Source: Planctomycetaceae bacterium | GTDB taxonomy: Bacteria; Planctomycetota; Planctomycetia; Pirellulales; UBA1268 | Assembly (NCBI GenBank): GCA_003488325.1 | Contig: DNLZ01000239.1 | Coordinates: 1 to 7,145 of the forward strand | Reading direction: 5' to 3' | Length of the DNA: 7,145 nucleotides | Shown here: piece by piece, positions 1-6,550 of the stretch | Layout: every line of letters begins with the position of its first letter | Numbering within the stretch: the first letter of the stretch is position 1 | Program-made: the position numbers and the translations under genes | Notes under the pieces: model-generated | The model's database searches: none | What the model saw: only the letters and a program-made list of their open reading frames with translations | Told to the model about the DNA's origin: nothing

Positions 1-402
1 GCTGCCAGTGGCAGCAGTGCATCGACGACGGTCACGTTCGACCGACAGAAGCCCACGGCGTCCATCGCGTTCACGGGCCTCGACTCGTTCCGGGTGACCT
101 TTGATCGAGCGGTGACCGGCTTCACCGAAAGGCTCCGTGGACTGTACTTCTCGGGCCAGCCGGACGGTGCGCCGCGATTCAACCTGCCGTTCACGAGCGC
201 ACAGCTCAGGGGGTACGTGGGGCGGATCGAGTTCACCCCGTTATCCGATGGTCGTACCTACGACATCCGGATGCCGGAACTGCCGATCCAGTCCGGAAAG
301 TTCCAGCTGCGGCTCAATGCGGCACAGTCGGGCGTGGTGGACGCCGTCAACGGGAACCGGCTCGCGCTCAACGCGTTGTCGGCGGAGCAGACCGTCGCGT
401 AA
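1..402 (+). CDS. C-terminal end of a bacterial Ig-like repeat protein (5' partial)
   Basis: The reading frame is open from the first base and ends at TAA 400-402, giving the last 133 residues of a longer protein whose start lies outside the window. Seen: a short linker (TTVTFDRQKPTASI, residues 11-24) is followed by a domain with FRVTFDRAVTGFT near residues 30-42, a central beta-rich stretch, and GVVDAVNGNRLAL near residues 112-124. This order (an 'x-V-T-F-x-x-x-V-T-G-F' opening, a closing 'x-V-D-x-x-G-N', and a D-x-x-x-P-T linker between units) is that of bacterial Ig-like repeat families found in tandem in secreted adhesins and extracellular enzymes. Inferred: this is the last repeat of a secreted or surface protein. 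No C-terminal sorting motif or membrane segment is visible, and the protein ends a few residues after the domain. Enzymatic domains could lie upstream, so the whole protein's role is unknown. The stop is 35 bp before uvrC, on the same strand. Confidence 0.72.
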   Translation, partial: AASGSSASTTVTFDRQKPTASIAFTGLDSFRVTFDRAVTGFTERLRGLYFSGQPDGAPRFNLPFTSAQLRGYVGRIEFTPLSDGRTYDIRMPELPIQSGKFQLRLNAAQSGVVDAVNGNRLALNALSAEQTVA

Positions 403-425
403 GGGTCGGATCCGCTCCGGGCGTC

Positions 426-431
426 TATCAT
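426..431 (+). promoter_or_regulatory. Candidate -10 element (TATCAT) for leaderless uvrC transcription
   Basis: TATCAT differs from TATAAT at one position and fits the TANNNT pattern. Six bases separate it from the ATG at 438, so transcription would begin at or very near the A of the start codon. No Shine-Dalgarno sequence precedes the gene, which fits a leaderless transcript. No -35 hexamer is recognisable about 17 bp upstream (GGGTCG). This is a position-based inference only; uvrC could instead be read through from the upstream gene. Confidence 0.3.
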
Positions 432-437
432 GGCGTG

Positions 438-1871
438 ATGCCTGATCCTGATGCCGACGACGAAGCCCTGGCATCCGCGACGGCCGCCGAGCGCGAGTCG
501 CTCGGCGGTCCCGTGCCGGCGGCTGAGACGACGCCGGCCGACACGGATGCCGCGGCGGCCGCACGCGACCGGTCGGCGGCGGCAGAGAAGGTGAAGGGGT
601 TTCCCACGACACCGGGCGTCTACCTGATGAAGGACGCCGCCGGCCGCGTGATCTACGTCGGCAAGGCGAAGAATCTGCGGGCCCGGGCCGGCAGTTACTT
701 TCTCAAGGCCGCCGCCGAGGATCGCCGGACGGCCGACCTCGTCGCGGAGATTCGCGACATCGACTTCCTCGAGGCGGAGAGCGAGGTCGACGCCCTGCTG
801 CTCGAGAGCCGGCTCGTCAAGGACGTGCAGCCCCGGTTCAATTCCGACCTCAAGGACGACAAGACGTTTCCCTACCTGCAGATCACGACCCACGAGGATT
901 ATCCCCGGGTCGAGTTCACGCGGACGCCTCGTCGGAAGGGGGTGAAGCTCTACGGTCCCTTCACGAGCGCCGGCAGCCTGCGGGGTGCGATCGTCGTGCT
1001 GCAGCGGATCTTCAAGTTCCGCACGTGCACGCTCGACATCGACGCCGACGACGAGCGCTGGCGATGGTTTCGCCCCTGCCTCCTCGCCTCGATCGGGCAG
1101 TGCACCGCCCCCTGCAACCTGCGCATCTCCAAGGACGAGTACCGCCGCGACATCGGCCGCCTGAAGACCTTCCTCGAGGGAGGCAAGCGCCGCCTTCTCG
1201 ACGACATGCGGACGGAGATGCTCGAGGCGTCACGGACGCTCGAGTTCGAGCGGGCCGCCCGGCTTCGCGACGAGATCCGGCTCCTGGAGACGCTCGCCGA
1301 GCGGGGCGATCTCGAGGAGCACGTCCAGCCCGAGGTCTTTCTCGTCGACCCGAAGAAGGGGCTCGCGGGCCTCGCCAAGGTGCTCGGCCTCGCCGGTCCC
1401 CCGCGCGTGATCGAGGGCGTGGACATCGCGCATCTCGCGGGAAACGAGACGGTGGCGAGCCTCGTGCAGTTCATCGACGGCCTGCCGTTCAAGCCGGGGT
1501 ACAAGCGGTATCGGATCAGGACCGTCGAGGGCATCGACGACTTCCGCAGCATCCACGAGGTGGTGTCGCGTCGGTTCGCCCGGCTCGTGCGTGACGGCGC
1601 GCCGCTGCCGGATGTCTTCCTCGTGGACGGTGGCAAGGGGCAGCTCTCCGCGGCCCTCGAGGCGGTCGAGGCCCTGGGCGTGCAGCCGCCGTGTCTGATC
1701 TCCCTGGCGAAGCGGGAGGAGGAGGTCTTCGTGCCGGGCCGCTCCGAGCCGCTGCGGCTGTCCCGCGACTCCTACTCCCTGCGGCTCCTCGAATACGTGC
1801 GTGACGAGGCCCATCGCTTCGCGCAGCACTACCACCATCTCCTCCGCGGGAAGCGTGTCGTCGAGGACTGA
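438..1871 (+). CDS. uvrC: UvrC, excinuclease ABC subunit C, lacking the C-terminal HhH domain
   Basis: UvrC is the nuclease of UvrABC nucleotide excision repair; it is recruited by UvrB to damaged DNA and cuts 3' and then 5' of the lesion. Numbered from ATG 438 (477 aa): residues 1-53 are an Ala/Asp/Glu-rich, probably disordered extension. The GIY-YIG nuclease spans about 54-136, with PGVYLM and YVGKAKNLRAR; Tyr73, Arg83, Glu123 and Asn135 match the catalytic set of the Thermotoga enzyme. Four cysteines (197, 214, 222, 226; the last three in RPCLLASIGQCTAPC) match the Fe-S ligands. A UVR motif for UvrB contact lies at about 241-284 (FLEGG...LEFERAARLRDEI). The RNase H-like nuclease keeps Asp329 (VDIAH), Asp397 (VDGGKG) and His459 (RDEAH). 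The protein ends 18 residues after His459, where Escherichia coli UvrC (about 610 aa) continues into a tandem helix-hairpin-helix domain. An in-frame GTG at 435 is an equally possible start. Confidence 0.96.
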   Translation: MPDPDADDEALASATAAERESLGGPVPAAETTPADTDAAAAARDRSAAAEKVKGFPTTPGVYLMKDAAGRVIYVGKAKNLRARAGSYFLKAAAEDRRTADLVAEIRDIDFLEAESEVDALLLESRLVKDVQPRFNSDLKDDKTFPYLQITTHEDYPRVEFTRTPRRKGVKLYGPFTSAGSLRGAIVVLQRIFKFRTCTLDIDADDERWRWFRPCLLASIGQCTAPCNLRISKDEYRRDIGRLKTFLEGGKRRLLDDMRTEMLEASRTLEFERAARLRDEIRLLETLAERGDLEEHVQPEVFLVDPKKGLAGLAKVLGLAGPPRVIEGVDIAHLAGNETVASLVQFIDGLPFKPGYKRYRIRTVEGIDDFRSIHEVVSRRFARLVRDGAPLPDVFLVDGGKGQLSAALEAVEALGVQPPCLISLAKREEEVFVPGRSEPLRLSRDSYSLRLLEYVRDEAHRFAQHYHHLLRGKRVVED

Positions 1872-1913
1872 CGCTCCGCGCCGTACCACCTTCGGCCACG
1901 TCCAGCGAGGGTG

Positions 1914-2044
1914 GGGACTGCCCACGCCCCGTCGCCGGACGTTTGCTCCGGCCCTCCAGGCCTCCGCTCACTCGACGCCTCCTCGCTCCGGCATCCTGAC
2001 TGCGCTCGTCGACGTACGCCGGCTCTCAGGGCGTGGGCAGTCCC
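1914..2044. repeat. Long-spaced perfect inverted repeat in the uvrC/glgP convergent gap
   Basis: The 198-bp gap between the convergent uvrC and phosphorylase genes (1872-2069) contains GGGACTGCCCACGCCC at 1914-1929 and its exact reverse complement at 2029-2044, 16 of 16 bp, with 99 bp between. Pairing can continue inward: after a 4/5-nt internal loop, GCCGG at 1934-1938 pairs with CCGGC at 2019-2023, then ACGT at 1939-1942 with ACGT at 2012-2015. Smaller hairpins are also possible: CCGGA 1935-1939 with TCCGG 1947-1951, and CCGGTG 2047-2052 with CACCGG 2071-2076, which overlaps the phosphorylase stop. There is no T-tract on either side, so it is not a classic intrinsic terminator. It may be a two-way transcription end, a structured RNA, or one copy of a dispersed palindromic (REP/MITE-like) element. 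No other copy of the arm was noticed in the window. No target-site duplication was identified. Confidence 0.75.
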
Positions 2045-2069
2045 GCCCGGTGCCTCGCACAGCGTGAAG

Positions 2070-4310
2070 TCACCGGCTTGCCATGTCGCACGACACGCCA
2101 CCGGCGGCCGGCACGTAGCAGGCCCGGGCGTAATCCATCACCATGCGATGGGCGCTGAACCGCCAGGCCAGCGAACTGATCGAGTTCATCATCATCTTGA
2201 TCCACGTGCGCGGCAGGCCGTCGGAGTCGCGGTCGTAGAACAGCGGGATGACCTCCTTCTCGAGCACCTGGTAGAGCGCCTCGCCGTCGCGACGGTCGGT
2301 GATCTCGTCGTTGGCGTGCGTCTCTCCGCGACCGATGGCGAAGCCGTTGCGACCGTCGAACGCCTCGGCCCACCAGCCGTCGAGGATCGAGCAGTTGAGG
2401 CCGCCGTTGAGCACGACCTTCTGGCCGCTCGTCCCCGATGCCTCCAGCGGGCGACGCGGGTTGTTGAGCCAGACGTCCACGCCCTGCACCATGTGCCGCG
2501 TGACGTTGATGTCGTAATCCTCGACGAACACCACGCGACCGGCGAATCGTGGGTCGTTGCGCAGGTTCGCGATCCGGCGGATGAGCGACTTGCCCGGCTC
2601 GTCGGCGGGATGGGCCTTGCCGGCGAAGATGATCTGGATCGGTCGCCTCGGATCGCTGATGAGCGCGTGGAGGCGATCGAGGTCGGCCAGCACGAGATCG
2701 GCCCGCTTGTAGGTGGCGAACCGTCGGGCAAATCCGATCGTGAGCACGTTGGGGTCGAGCACCGTGCGGGCCATCTCCACGGCCTCGTCGCATTCGCCGC
2801 GTCGCCGGCACTGCCGGGCGAGCCGCCGGCGCACGAACTGCAGGAGCAGGTTCTTGAGGGCGTAGTGCGTCTCCCACAGTTCGCCGGGATCGCACTCGTG
2901 GATCTTCTGCCAGATGTCCGGCTCGCCCATCCGCCGGAACCAGTTCGCCGGGAAGATGCGGTCGTAGAGCATGAGCATCTGCCACGACAGCCAGCTCGGC
3001 ACATGCACGCCGTTGGTGATGTGGCCGATCGGCACCTCCTCCTCGACCCGCCACGGCCAGAGGTTCGCCCACATGCGCCGGCTGACGTGGCCGTGCAGCG
3101 CGCTCACCGCGTTGGCACGTCGCGACATCTTGAGCCCGAGCACCGTCATGCAGAAGGGCTCTGAGTGGTTGTGGGGCTCGACCCGTCCCAGACCCATGAG
3201 CTGGTCGTGCGAGATGCCCATCGCGTCGCGGGTCGGTCCGAGGTGCTCCTCCATCAGGCCCGCGTCGAAGCGGTCGTGTCCGGCCGGCACGGGCGTGTGC
3301 GTGGTGAAGACCGTCTGTCGGGCGACCCGGCGGACGGCGTCGTCGAACGGATAGCCGTCCCGCTCCATGCGGCCACGCACCGCCTCCAGGGTGGCGAAGG
3401 CCGAGTGGCCCTCGTTGAGGTGATAGACGCCCGGCACGATGCCCATCGCCCGGATCGCCTTGACGCCGCCGACCCCGAGGATCAGTTCCTGACGGATCCG
3501 CACGCGGTTGTCACCGCCGTAGAGGCGACTCGTCAGCAGTCGATCCTCGGGCGAGTTGCCCTCGACGTCCGAGTCGAGCAGGTAGAGGCTCACACGCCCG
3601 ACCGCCATCTTCCACACCTTCGCGTGGAGCACGCCGCTCCGCGTGTCCATCTGCACGTGGATGGGCTTGCCATGCACGTCGATCGCCGGCTCGATCGGCA
3701 GCGCGTCGACGCGGGTCTGCAGGTACTCCTCGTGCTGGTAGCCGTCGATGTCGAGCTGCTGGCGGAAGTAACCCTGGTTGTAGAAAAGCCCCACCGCGAT
3801 CAGCGGAATCCCCAGCCCGCTGGCGCTCTTGATGTGGTCTCCCGCGAGCACGCCGAGGCCGCCCGAGTAGACCGGCACCGACTCGTGGATGCCGAATTCG
3901 GCCGAGAAGTAGACGACGGGCTTCGAGCCGAGCACGCCCGCGTGCACGGTGCACCAGGTGTTCTCACCCGCCAGATACTCCTTGAGCCTGCGGTACGCCT
4001 GGTTGATGCGGCTGTAGAGCACGAGCTCGGCCGCCCGGCTCTCCAGCCGTTCCGGCGTGAACTCGGCGAGCAGCGCGATCGGGTTGTGGTCGAGCTGCCG
4101 CCAGCGCACCGGATCGAGTTCGCGGAAGAGGTTGGTCACCTCGGGATGCCAGCTCCACCAGAGGTTGTGGGCGAGCGCGCGGCACTTGGCGTAGAGATTC
4201 TGGGGTGAAAGCTCGTCGAGACGCGGCGGTGCGAGCGGTCCGACGACGGGGCCGACGCCGTTCGAGGCGGGGGTGGCGATGGCGGCGGGGGCTTCTTCTG
4301 CGCGGCTCAT
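2070..4310 (-). CDS. glgP: Alpha-glucan (glycogen) phosphorylase, DUF3417-containing
   Basis: This PLP enzyme phosphorolyses alpha-1,4-glucans (glycogen, maltodextrins), releasing glucose 1-phosphate in the cytoplasm. The protein has 746 aa. After an Ala/Pro-rich lead (1-34), residues about 38-115 match DUF3417 (ALAHNLWWSWHPE...), which marks the bacterial/archaeal alpha-glucan phosphorylase branch rather than the E. coli MalP/GlgP type. Then come YFSAEFGIHESVPVYSGGLG (134-153), LAGDHIKSASGLGIPL, HLNEGHSAF (297-305), FTTHTPVPAGHDRF (335-348), HITNGVHVPSWLS (430-442), GFARRFATYKRADL (526-539), and EDYDINVTRHMVQGVDVWLNNP. The PLP lysine is Lys631 in EASGTSGQK, followed by LNGGLNCSILDGWWAEAFDG. 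The position before the lysine is Gln. The start at 4310 was chosen for its GGAG seven bases upstream; the frame stays open to 4430, but those residues show no homology and cross the likely promoter. The gene converges on uvrC and diverges from the acyl-CoA dehydrogenase-like gene. No other glycogen gene is present. Confidence 0.95.
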   Translation of the reverse strand: MSRAEEAPAAIATPASNGVGPVVGPLAPPRLDELSPQNLYAKCRALAHNLWWSWHPEVTNLFRELDPVRWRQLDHNPIALLAEFTPERLESRAAELVLYSRINQAYRRLKEYLAGENTWCTVHAGVLGSKPVVYFSAEFGIHESVPVYSGGLGVLAGDHIKSASGLGIPLIAVGLFYNQGYFRQQLDIDGYQHEEYLQTRVDALPIEPAIDVHGKPIHVQMDTRSGVLHAKVWKMAVGRVSLYLLDSDVEGNSPEDRLLTSRLYGGDNRVRIRQELILGVGGVKAIRAMGIVPGVYHLNEGHSAFATLEAVRGRMERDGYPFDDAVRRVARQTVFTTHTPVPAGHDRFDAGLMEEHLGPTRDAMGISHDQLMGLGRVEPHNHSEPFCMTVLGLKMSRRANAVSALHGHVSRRMWANLWPWRVEEEVPIGHITNGVHVPSWLSWQMLMLYDRIFPANWFRRMGEPDIWQKIHECDPGELWETHYALKNLLLQFVRRRLARQCRRRGECDEAVEMARTVLDPNVLTIGFARRFATYKRADLVLADLDRLHALISDPRRPIQIIFAGKAHPADEPGKSLIRRIANLRNDPRFAGRVVFVEDYDINVTRHMVQGVDVWLNNPRRPLEASGTSGQKVVLNGGLNCSILDGWWAEAFDGRNGFAIGRGETHANDEITDRRDGEALYQVLEKEVIPLFYDRDSDGLPRTWIKMMMNSISSLAWRFSAHRMVMDYARACYVPAAGGVSCDMASR

Positions 4311-4317
4311 GGTGGGG

Positions 4318-4321
4318 CTCC
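4318..4321 (-). promoter_or_regulatory. Ribosome binding site of the phosphorylase gene
   Basis: On the minus strand GGAG lies seven bases before ATG 4310. It decides between this start and the longer frame open to 4430. It is one of only two clear Shine-Dalgarno sequences in the window; the other precedes the transglutaminase gene. Confidence 0.65.
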
Positions 4322-4366
4322 GGACGTGGGGAGGAGGGGAGGAGGTCGCCTGCCAGAAGTGGCGGC

Positions 4367-4372
4367 AGTATA
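4367..4372 (-). promoter_or_regulatory. Candidate -10 element (TATACT) for the phosphorylase gene
   Basis: On the minus strand TATACT, one mismatch from TATAAT, stands out in an otherwise very GC-rich divergent gap (4311-4492). It would start a transcript near 4360, giving a leader of roughly 50 nt that contains the GGAG ribosome binding site. No good -35 is seen at 16-18 bp; a TTCGAA box lies about 21 bp upstream, which is too far for a standard sigma-70 promoter. The rest of the gap shows no obvious promoter for the plus-strand gene. Confidence 0.35.
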
Positions 4373-4484
4373 CACGGCGGTATCCCGGACGCTTTCGAAT
4401 CGACGAAGCGGCTCGATGCCGCGCGGCCACGGGCGCACCGCGTCGGCCGCCACGCTCGTTCGGACCCGTCCCGGCACCTCGGCG

Positions 4485-4502
4485 TGGAACCCATGGAACC
4501 CA
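4485..4502 (+). repeat. 9-bp tandem duplication at the start of the acyl-CoA dehydrogenase-like gene
   Basis: TGGAACCCA occurs twice in direct tandem (4485-4493 and 4494-4502) and is followed by TG. Because the unit is nine bases, the frame is kept and each copy adds Met-Glu-Pro. It creates stacked in-frame starts (GTG 4484, ATG 4493, ATG 4502), the two ATGs each preceded by GGA with a 4-base gap, which is too short for an ideal ribosome binding site. Confidence 0.8.
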
Positions 4503-5551
4503 TGATCACCCCCCGATCCGCGCCGCCCGATGCGAGCACGATGGCCGAGGTGGCAGCATCGCTCCGCGCCGTCGCCGGGAGGACGGCCGTCGAAGGCCCC
4601 TGGTCGAGCGGGGCGATGCAATCGCTCGCGCAGAGCGGGGTGCTCGGCGCCTTCGTACCGGCCGACGTCGGCGGCAGCGCGGCGGGCGAGTGGCGGCTTC
4701 TCGAACTGCTCACGATGGTCGCCGAGGAATGTCTGACGACCGCGCTCGTGATGTCGCAGTGGGCGGCCGCTGTCAGGGTCATCGCGACGGCCGCCTTGGA
4801 CGTGCGTCGGCTCTACCTGCCGCCGCTCGCCCGGGGCGAGGCGTTCACCACCGTGGGTGTGTCCCAGATCACGACGAGCCGCCAGCACGTCGGGAGGCCG
4901 GTGCTCGAAGCCACCCGGGAGGGTGACGCATGGCGACTCGACGGCCTCTGTCCGTGGGTCACCGGCGCCGATGAGGCGGACACGATCGTCACCGGTGCCT
5001 CGACAGCCGCGGGAGAGCGGCTGTTCTTCGTGGTGCCGGTCCCGGCTGCCGGCCTCTCGATCGAGCCGCCGATGGAAATGCTCGCACTCTCGGCGAGCCG
5101 TACGTCCGCGGTGCGGCTCGAGTGCGTGCGGCCCGCCGCGGTGATCGTCGCCGCAGCGGACGCCCCGCGATCCGGCGGCCTGGCGACCACGGCGCTGGCC
5201 CTCGGCGTCACGCGGGCTGCCGTGCGGCTCATCACGGCCGAGGGGGACACGCGTCCCCATCTGCGCGCGATCGCCGAAAGCCTCGCGGCGGAGGCGGCGG
5301 CGTTGACCGGGCGACTCCACGAGGCCGCCGTGAATGGGATCGAGGTCGCCGCGCGCGACCGCCTGCGGGGCGATGCCAACGGCCTCGTGACGCGTTCGGC
5401 GCAGGCCGCCCTGACGGCGGCCAAGGGGGCGGGCTTCGTGCGCGGTCACCCGGCCGAACGGCTCGCGCGGGAGTCGTTGTTCTTCCTCGTCTGGAGCTGC
5501 CCGCCCGCCGTCGCGGCGAGCCTCCTGTGCGATCTCGCGCACATCGACTGA
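4493..5551 (+). CDS. Divergent acyl-CoA dehydrogenase-like protein without the usual catalytic residues
   Basis: The fold is that of acyl-CoA dehydrogenases, flavoenzymes that desaturate acyl-CoA thioesters. With ATG 4493 it has 352 aa, slightly short of the usual about 380. The N-terminal helical domain is clear (LAQSGVLGAFVPADVGGSAAGEWRLLEL, 45-72). The middle beta domain follows at about 120-220; WVTGADEAD (155-163) matches the family's W-I/V-T FAD-contact strand, but the usual TEPxxGSD segment is replaced by SQITTSRQH. The C-terminal helices are shortened, without the RxxFG motif. The last recognisable block, GHPAERLARESLFFLVW (318-334), aligns with the family's 'PxERLxRDARxxxIYEGT' end, but the catalytic Glu position reads Ser (VWSCPP). 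I infer that it may be a non-dehydrogenating member, for example a flavin hydroxylase/monooxygenase-like or structural paralogue; the substrate is unknown. GTG 4484, ATG 4502 and ATG 4541 are alternative starts; no strong ribosome binding site decides. Confidence 0.8.
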   Translation: MEPMITPRSAPPDASTMAEVAASLRAVAGRTAVEGPWSSGAMQSLAQSGVLGAFVPADVGGSAAGEWRLLELLTMVAEECLTTALVMSQWAAAVRVIATAALDVRRLYLPPLARGEAFTTVGVSQITTSRQHVGRPVLEATREGDAWRLDGLCPWVTGADEADTIVTGASTAAGERLFFVVPVPAAGLSIEPPMEMLALSASRTSAVRLECVRPAAVIVAAADAPRSGGLATTALALGVTRAAVRLITAEGDTRPHLRAIAESLAAEAAALTGRLHEAAVNGIEVAARDRLRGDANGLVTRSAQAALTAAKGAGFVRGHPAERLARESLFFLVWSCPPAVAASLLCDLAHID

Positions 5552-5587
5552 TCCGCGGCGTCGATCGCGTCGGGGTGTCGGCGCGCC

Positions 5588-6523
5588 TCACGCCGTCCGA
5601 CGCACGTGCACGGCCACGTCCATCACGTGCGTGCCCCCGCCGACGCAGACGCCCTTCACCGGACTGACATCGCCGTAGTCGCGTCCCCACGCGACGGTCA
5701 CATGCAGGACGCCCGCCGGGCAGTCGTTCGTGGGATCGACGTCGATCCACCCGATCTCGGGACCACCCCAGCAGGCGAGCCACGCGTGCGAGGCGTCGGC
5801 CCCGACCATGCCGGCATCGTTGGCGCCTTCGCCGGTCGAGCCATGCACCCGCCGCTCGTTGCAGAGGTAGCCGCTGACGTAGCGGGCTGCGAGGCCGAGC
5901 GACCGGAGGCAGGCGATCTGGAGGTGCGCGAAGTCCTGGCAGACACCGCGGCGCAACGCGAAGACGTCCTCGACCGGCGTGCTCGTCGTCGTGGCGGTCG
6001 GATCGTAGACGAAGTCTCGATGGATGCGGCGGGTGAGGTCGAGGAGGGCGTCCGCCCACGGCCGGCCGGGAGCGAACGAGCTCGATGCCCATTCGGCGAG
6101 GGCGGATGCCGAACGCACGAGTGGCGACTCGCACACGAACTCCCGTGCCATGACCGTCACGTCGCGCGGCGGCCCGCCCATGGCGTTCCGCACCTGCTCC
6201 CACGGGATGTCGGGCAGGTCCGTCCAGGGCGGAGGCGTGTCCACCGCCACGCGACTCGAGGCCGCGACGACGAGCTGCTCGTGGGCCTCCTCGATCGAGA
6301 AAAATCCCACGGTGTTGCCGAAGTAGTCGATCGATGACGAGACGCCCGCCGGCGCGGGCTCCACGACGAGCGCCGTCTCCATGACCCGTTGCCGCGGCAG
6401 CGCCCGCGGCACGAGGTGAATCTCGTTGTGACACACCGGCACCGCCTCGGAATAGCGGTAGGTGGTCGTGTGCCGCACCGTGTACTGGACGGTCTCCGGA
6501 GCCTCGAGCGTGCCGTTCTTCAC
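5588..6523 (-). CDS. Transglutaminase-like family protein with N-terminal beta domain
   Basis: The protein has 311 aa with no signal peptide or membrane segment, so it is probably cytoplasmic. Residues about 13-95 match the bacterial transglutaminase-like N-terminal domain (VQYTVRHTTTYRYSEAVPVCHNEIHLVPR). The papain-fold core at about 155-268 carries the triad: Cys195 in RRGVCQDFAHL, His246 in ASHAWL, and Asp263 in WIDVDPTND. The tail GRDYGDVSPVKGV (280-292) is typical of this family. Known members act as peptidases or amide-forming/cleaving enzymes, often beside ATP-grasp and alpha-E proteins in presumed peptide-tailoring operons; neither partner is in view. The start is GTG 6523, with GAGG eight bases upstream, and the N-terminal domain begins soon after. 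The gene follows the aminotransferase gene on the same strand after 27 bp, suggesting one transcript, and converges on the acyl-CoA dehydrogenase-like gene with a 36-bp gap. The substrate cannot be told from sequence. Confidence 0.9.
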   Translation of the reverse strand: MKNGTLEAPETVQYTVRHTTTYRYSEAVPVCHNEIHLVPRALPRQRVMETALVVEPAPAGVSSSIDYFGNTVGFFSIEEAHEQLVVAASSRVAVDTPPPWTDLPDIPWEQVRNAMGGPPRDVTVMAREFVCESPLVRSASALAEWASSSFAPGRPWADALLDLTRRIHRDFVYDPTATTTSTPVEDVFALRRGVCQDFAHLQIACLRSLGLAARYVSGYLCNERRVHGSTGEGANDAGMVGADASHAWLACWGGPEIGWIDVDPTNDCPAGVLHVTVAWGRDYGDVSPVKGVCVGGGTHVMDVAVHVRRTA

Positions 6524-6531
6524 GGATGGTT

Positions 6532-6535
6532 CCTC
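6532..6535 (-). promoter_or_regulatory. Ribosome binding site of the transglutaminase-like gene
   Basis: On the minus strand GAGG lies eight bases before GTG 6523, inside the 27-bp gap after the aminotransferase stop. It supports the GTG start and independent re-initiation within a shared transcript. Confidence 0.55.
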
Positions 6536-6550
6536 GAACGAAGGTGTCGC

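Noticed and set aside
1872..2067. Frameshifted HhH domain of UvrC downstream of its stop
   Set aside because: None of the plus-strand frames in this stretch shows the hairpin glycine pattern or helix-forming sequence of HhH motifs. The stretch is dominated by the inverted-repeat element.
1911..4208. Two consecutive long plus-strand frames (1911-3164 and 3165-4208), same phase, antisense to the phosphorylase gene
   Set aside because: They are codon-aligned with the minus-strand gene, so their stops would require TTA, CTA or TCA codons in it, which are rare at this GC content. The translations are low-complexity and resemble no family, while the minus strand gives a complete phosphorylase.
4311..4430. 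N-terminal extension of the phosphorylase to a start at 4430
   Set aside because: The extra 40 residues show no family similarity and would cover the TATACT promoter candidate. ATG 4310 has GGAG at ideal spacing.
5552..5587. Terminator in the 36-bp gap between the convergent acyl-CoA dehydrogenase-like and transglutaminase-like genes
   Set aside because: It holds only short GC-rich palindromes such as GGCGCGCC, with no convincing stem-loop plus T-tract.
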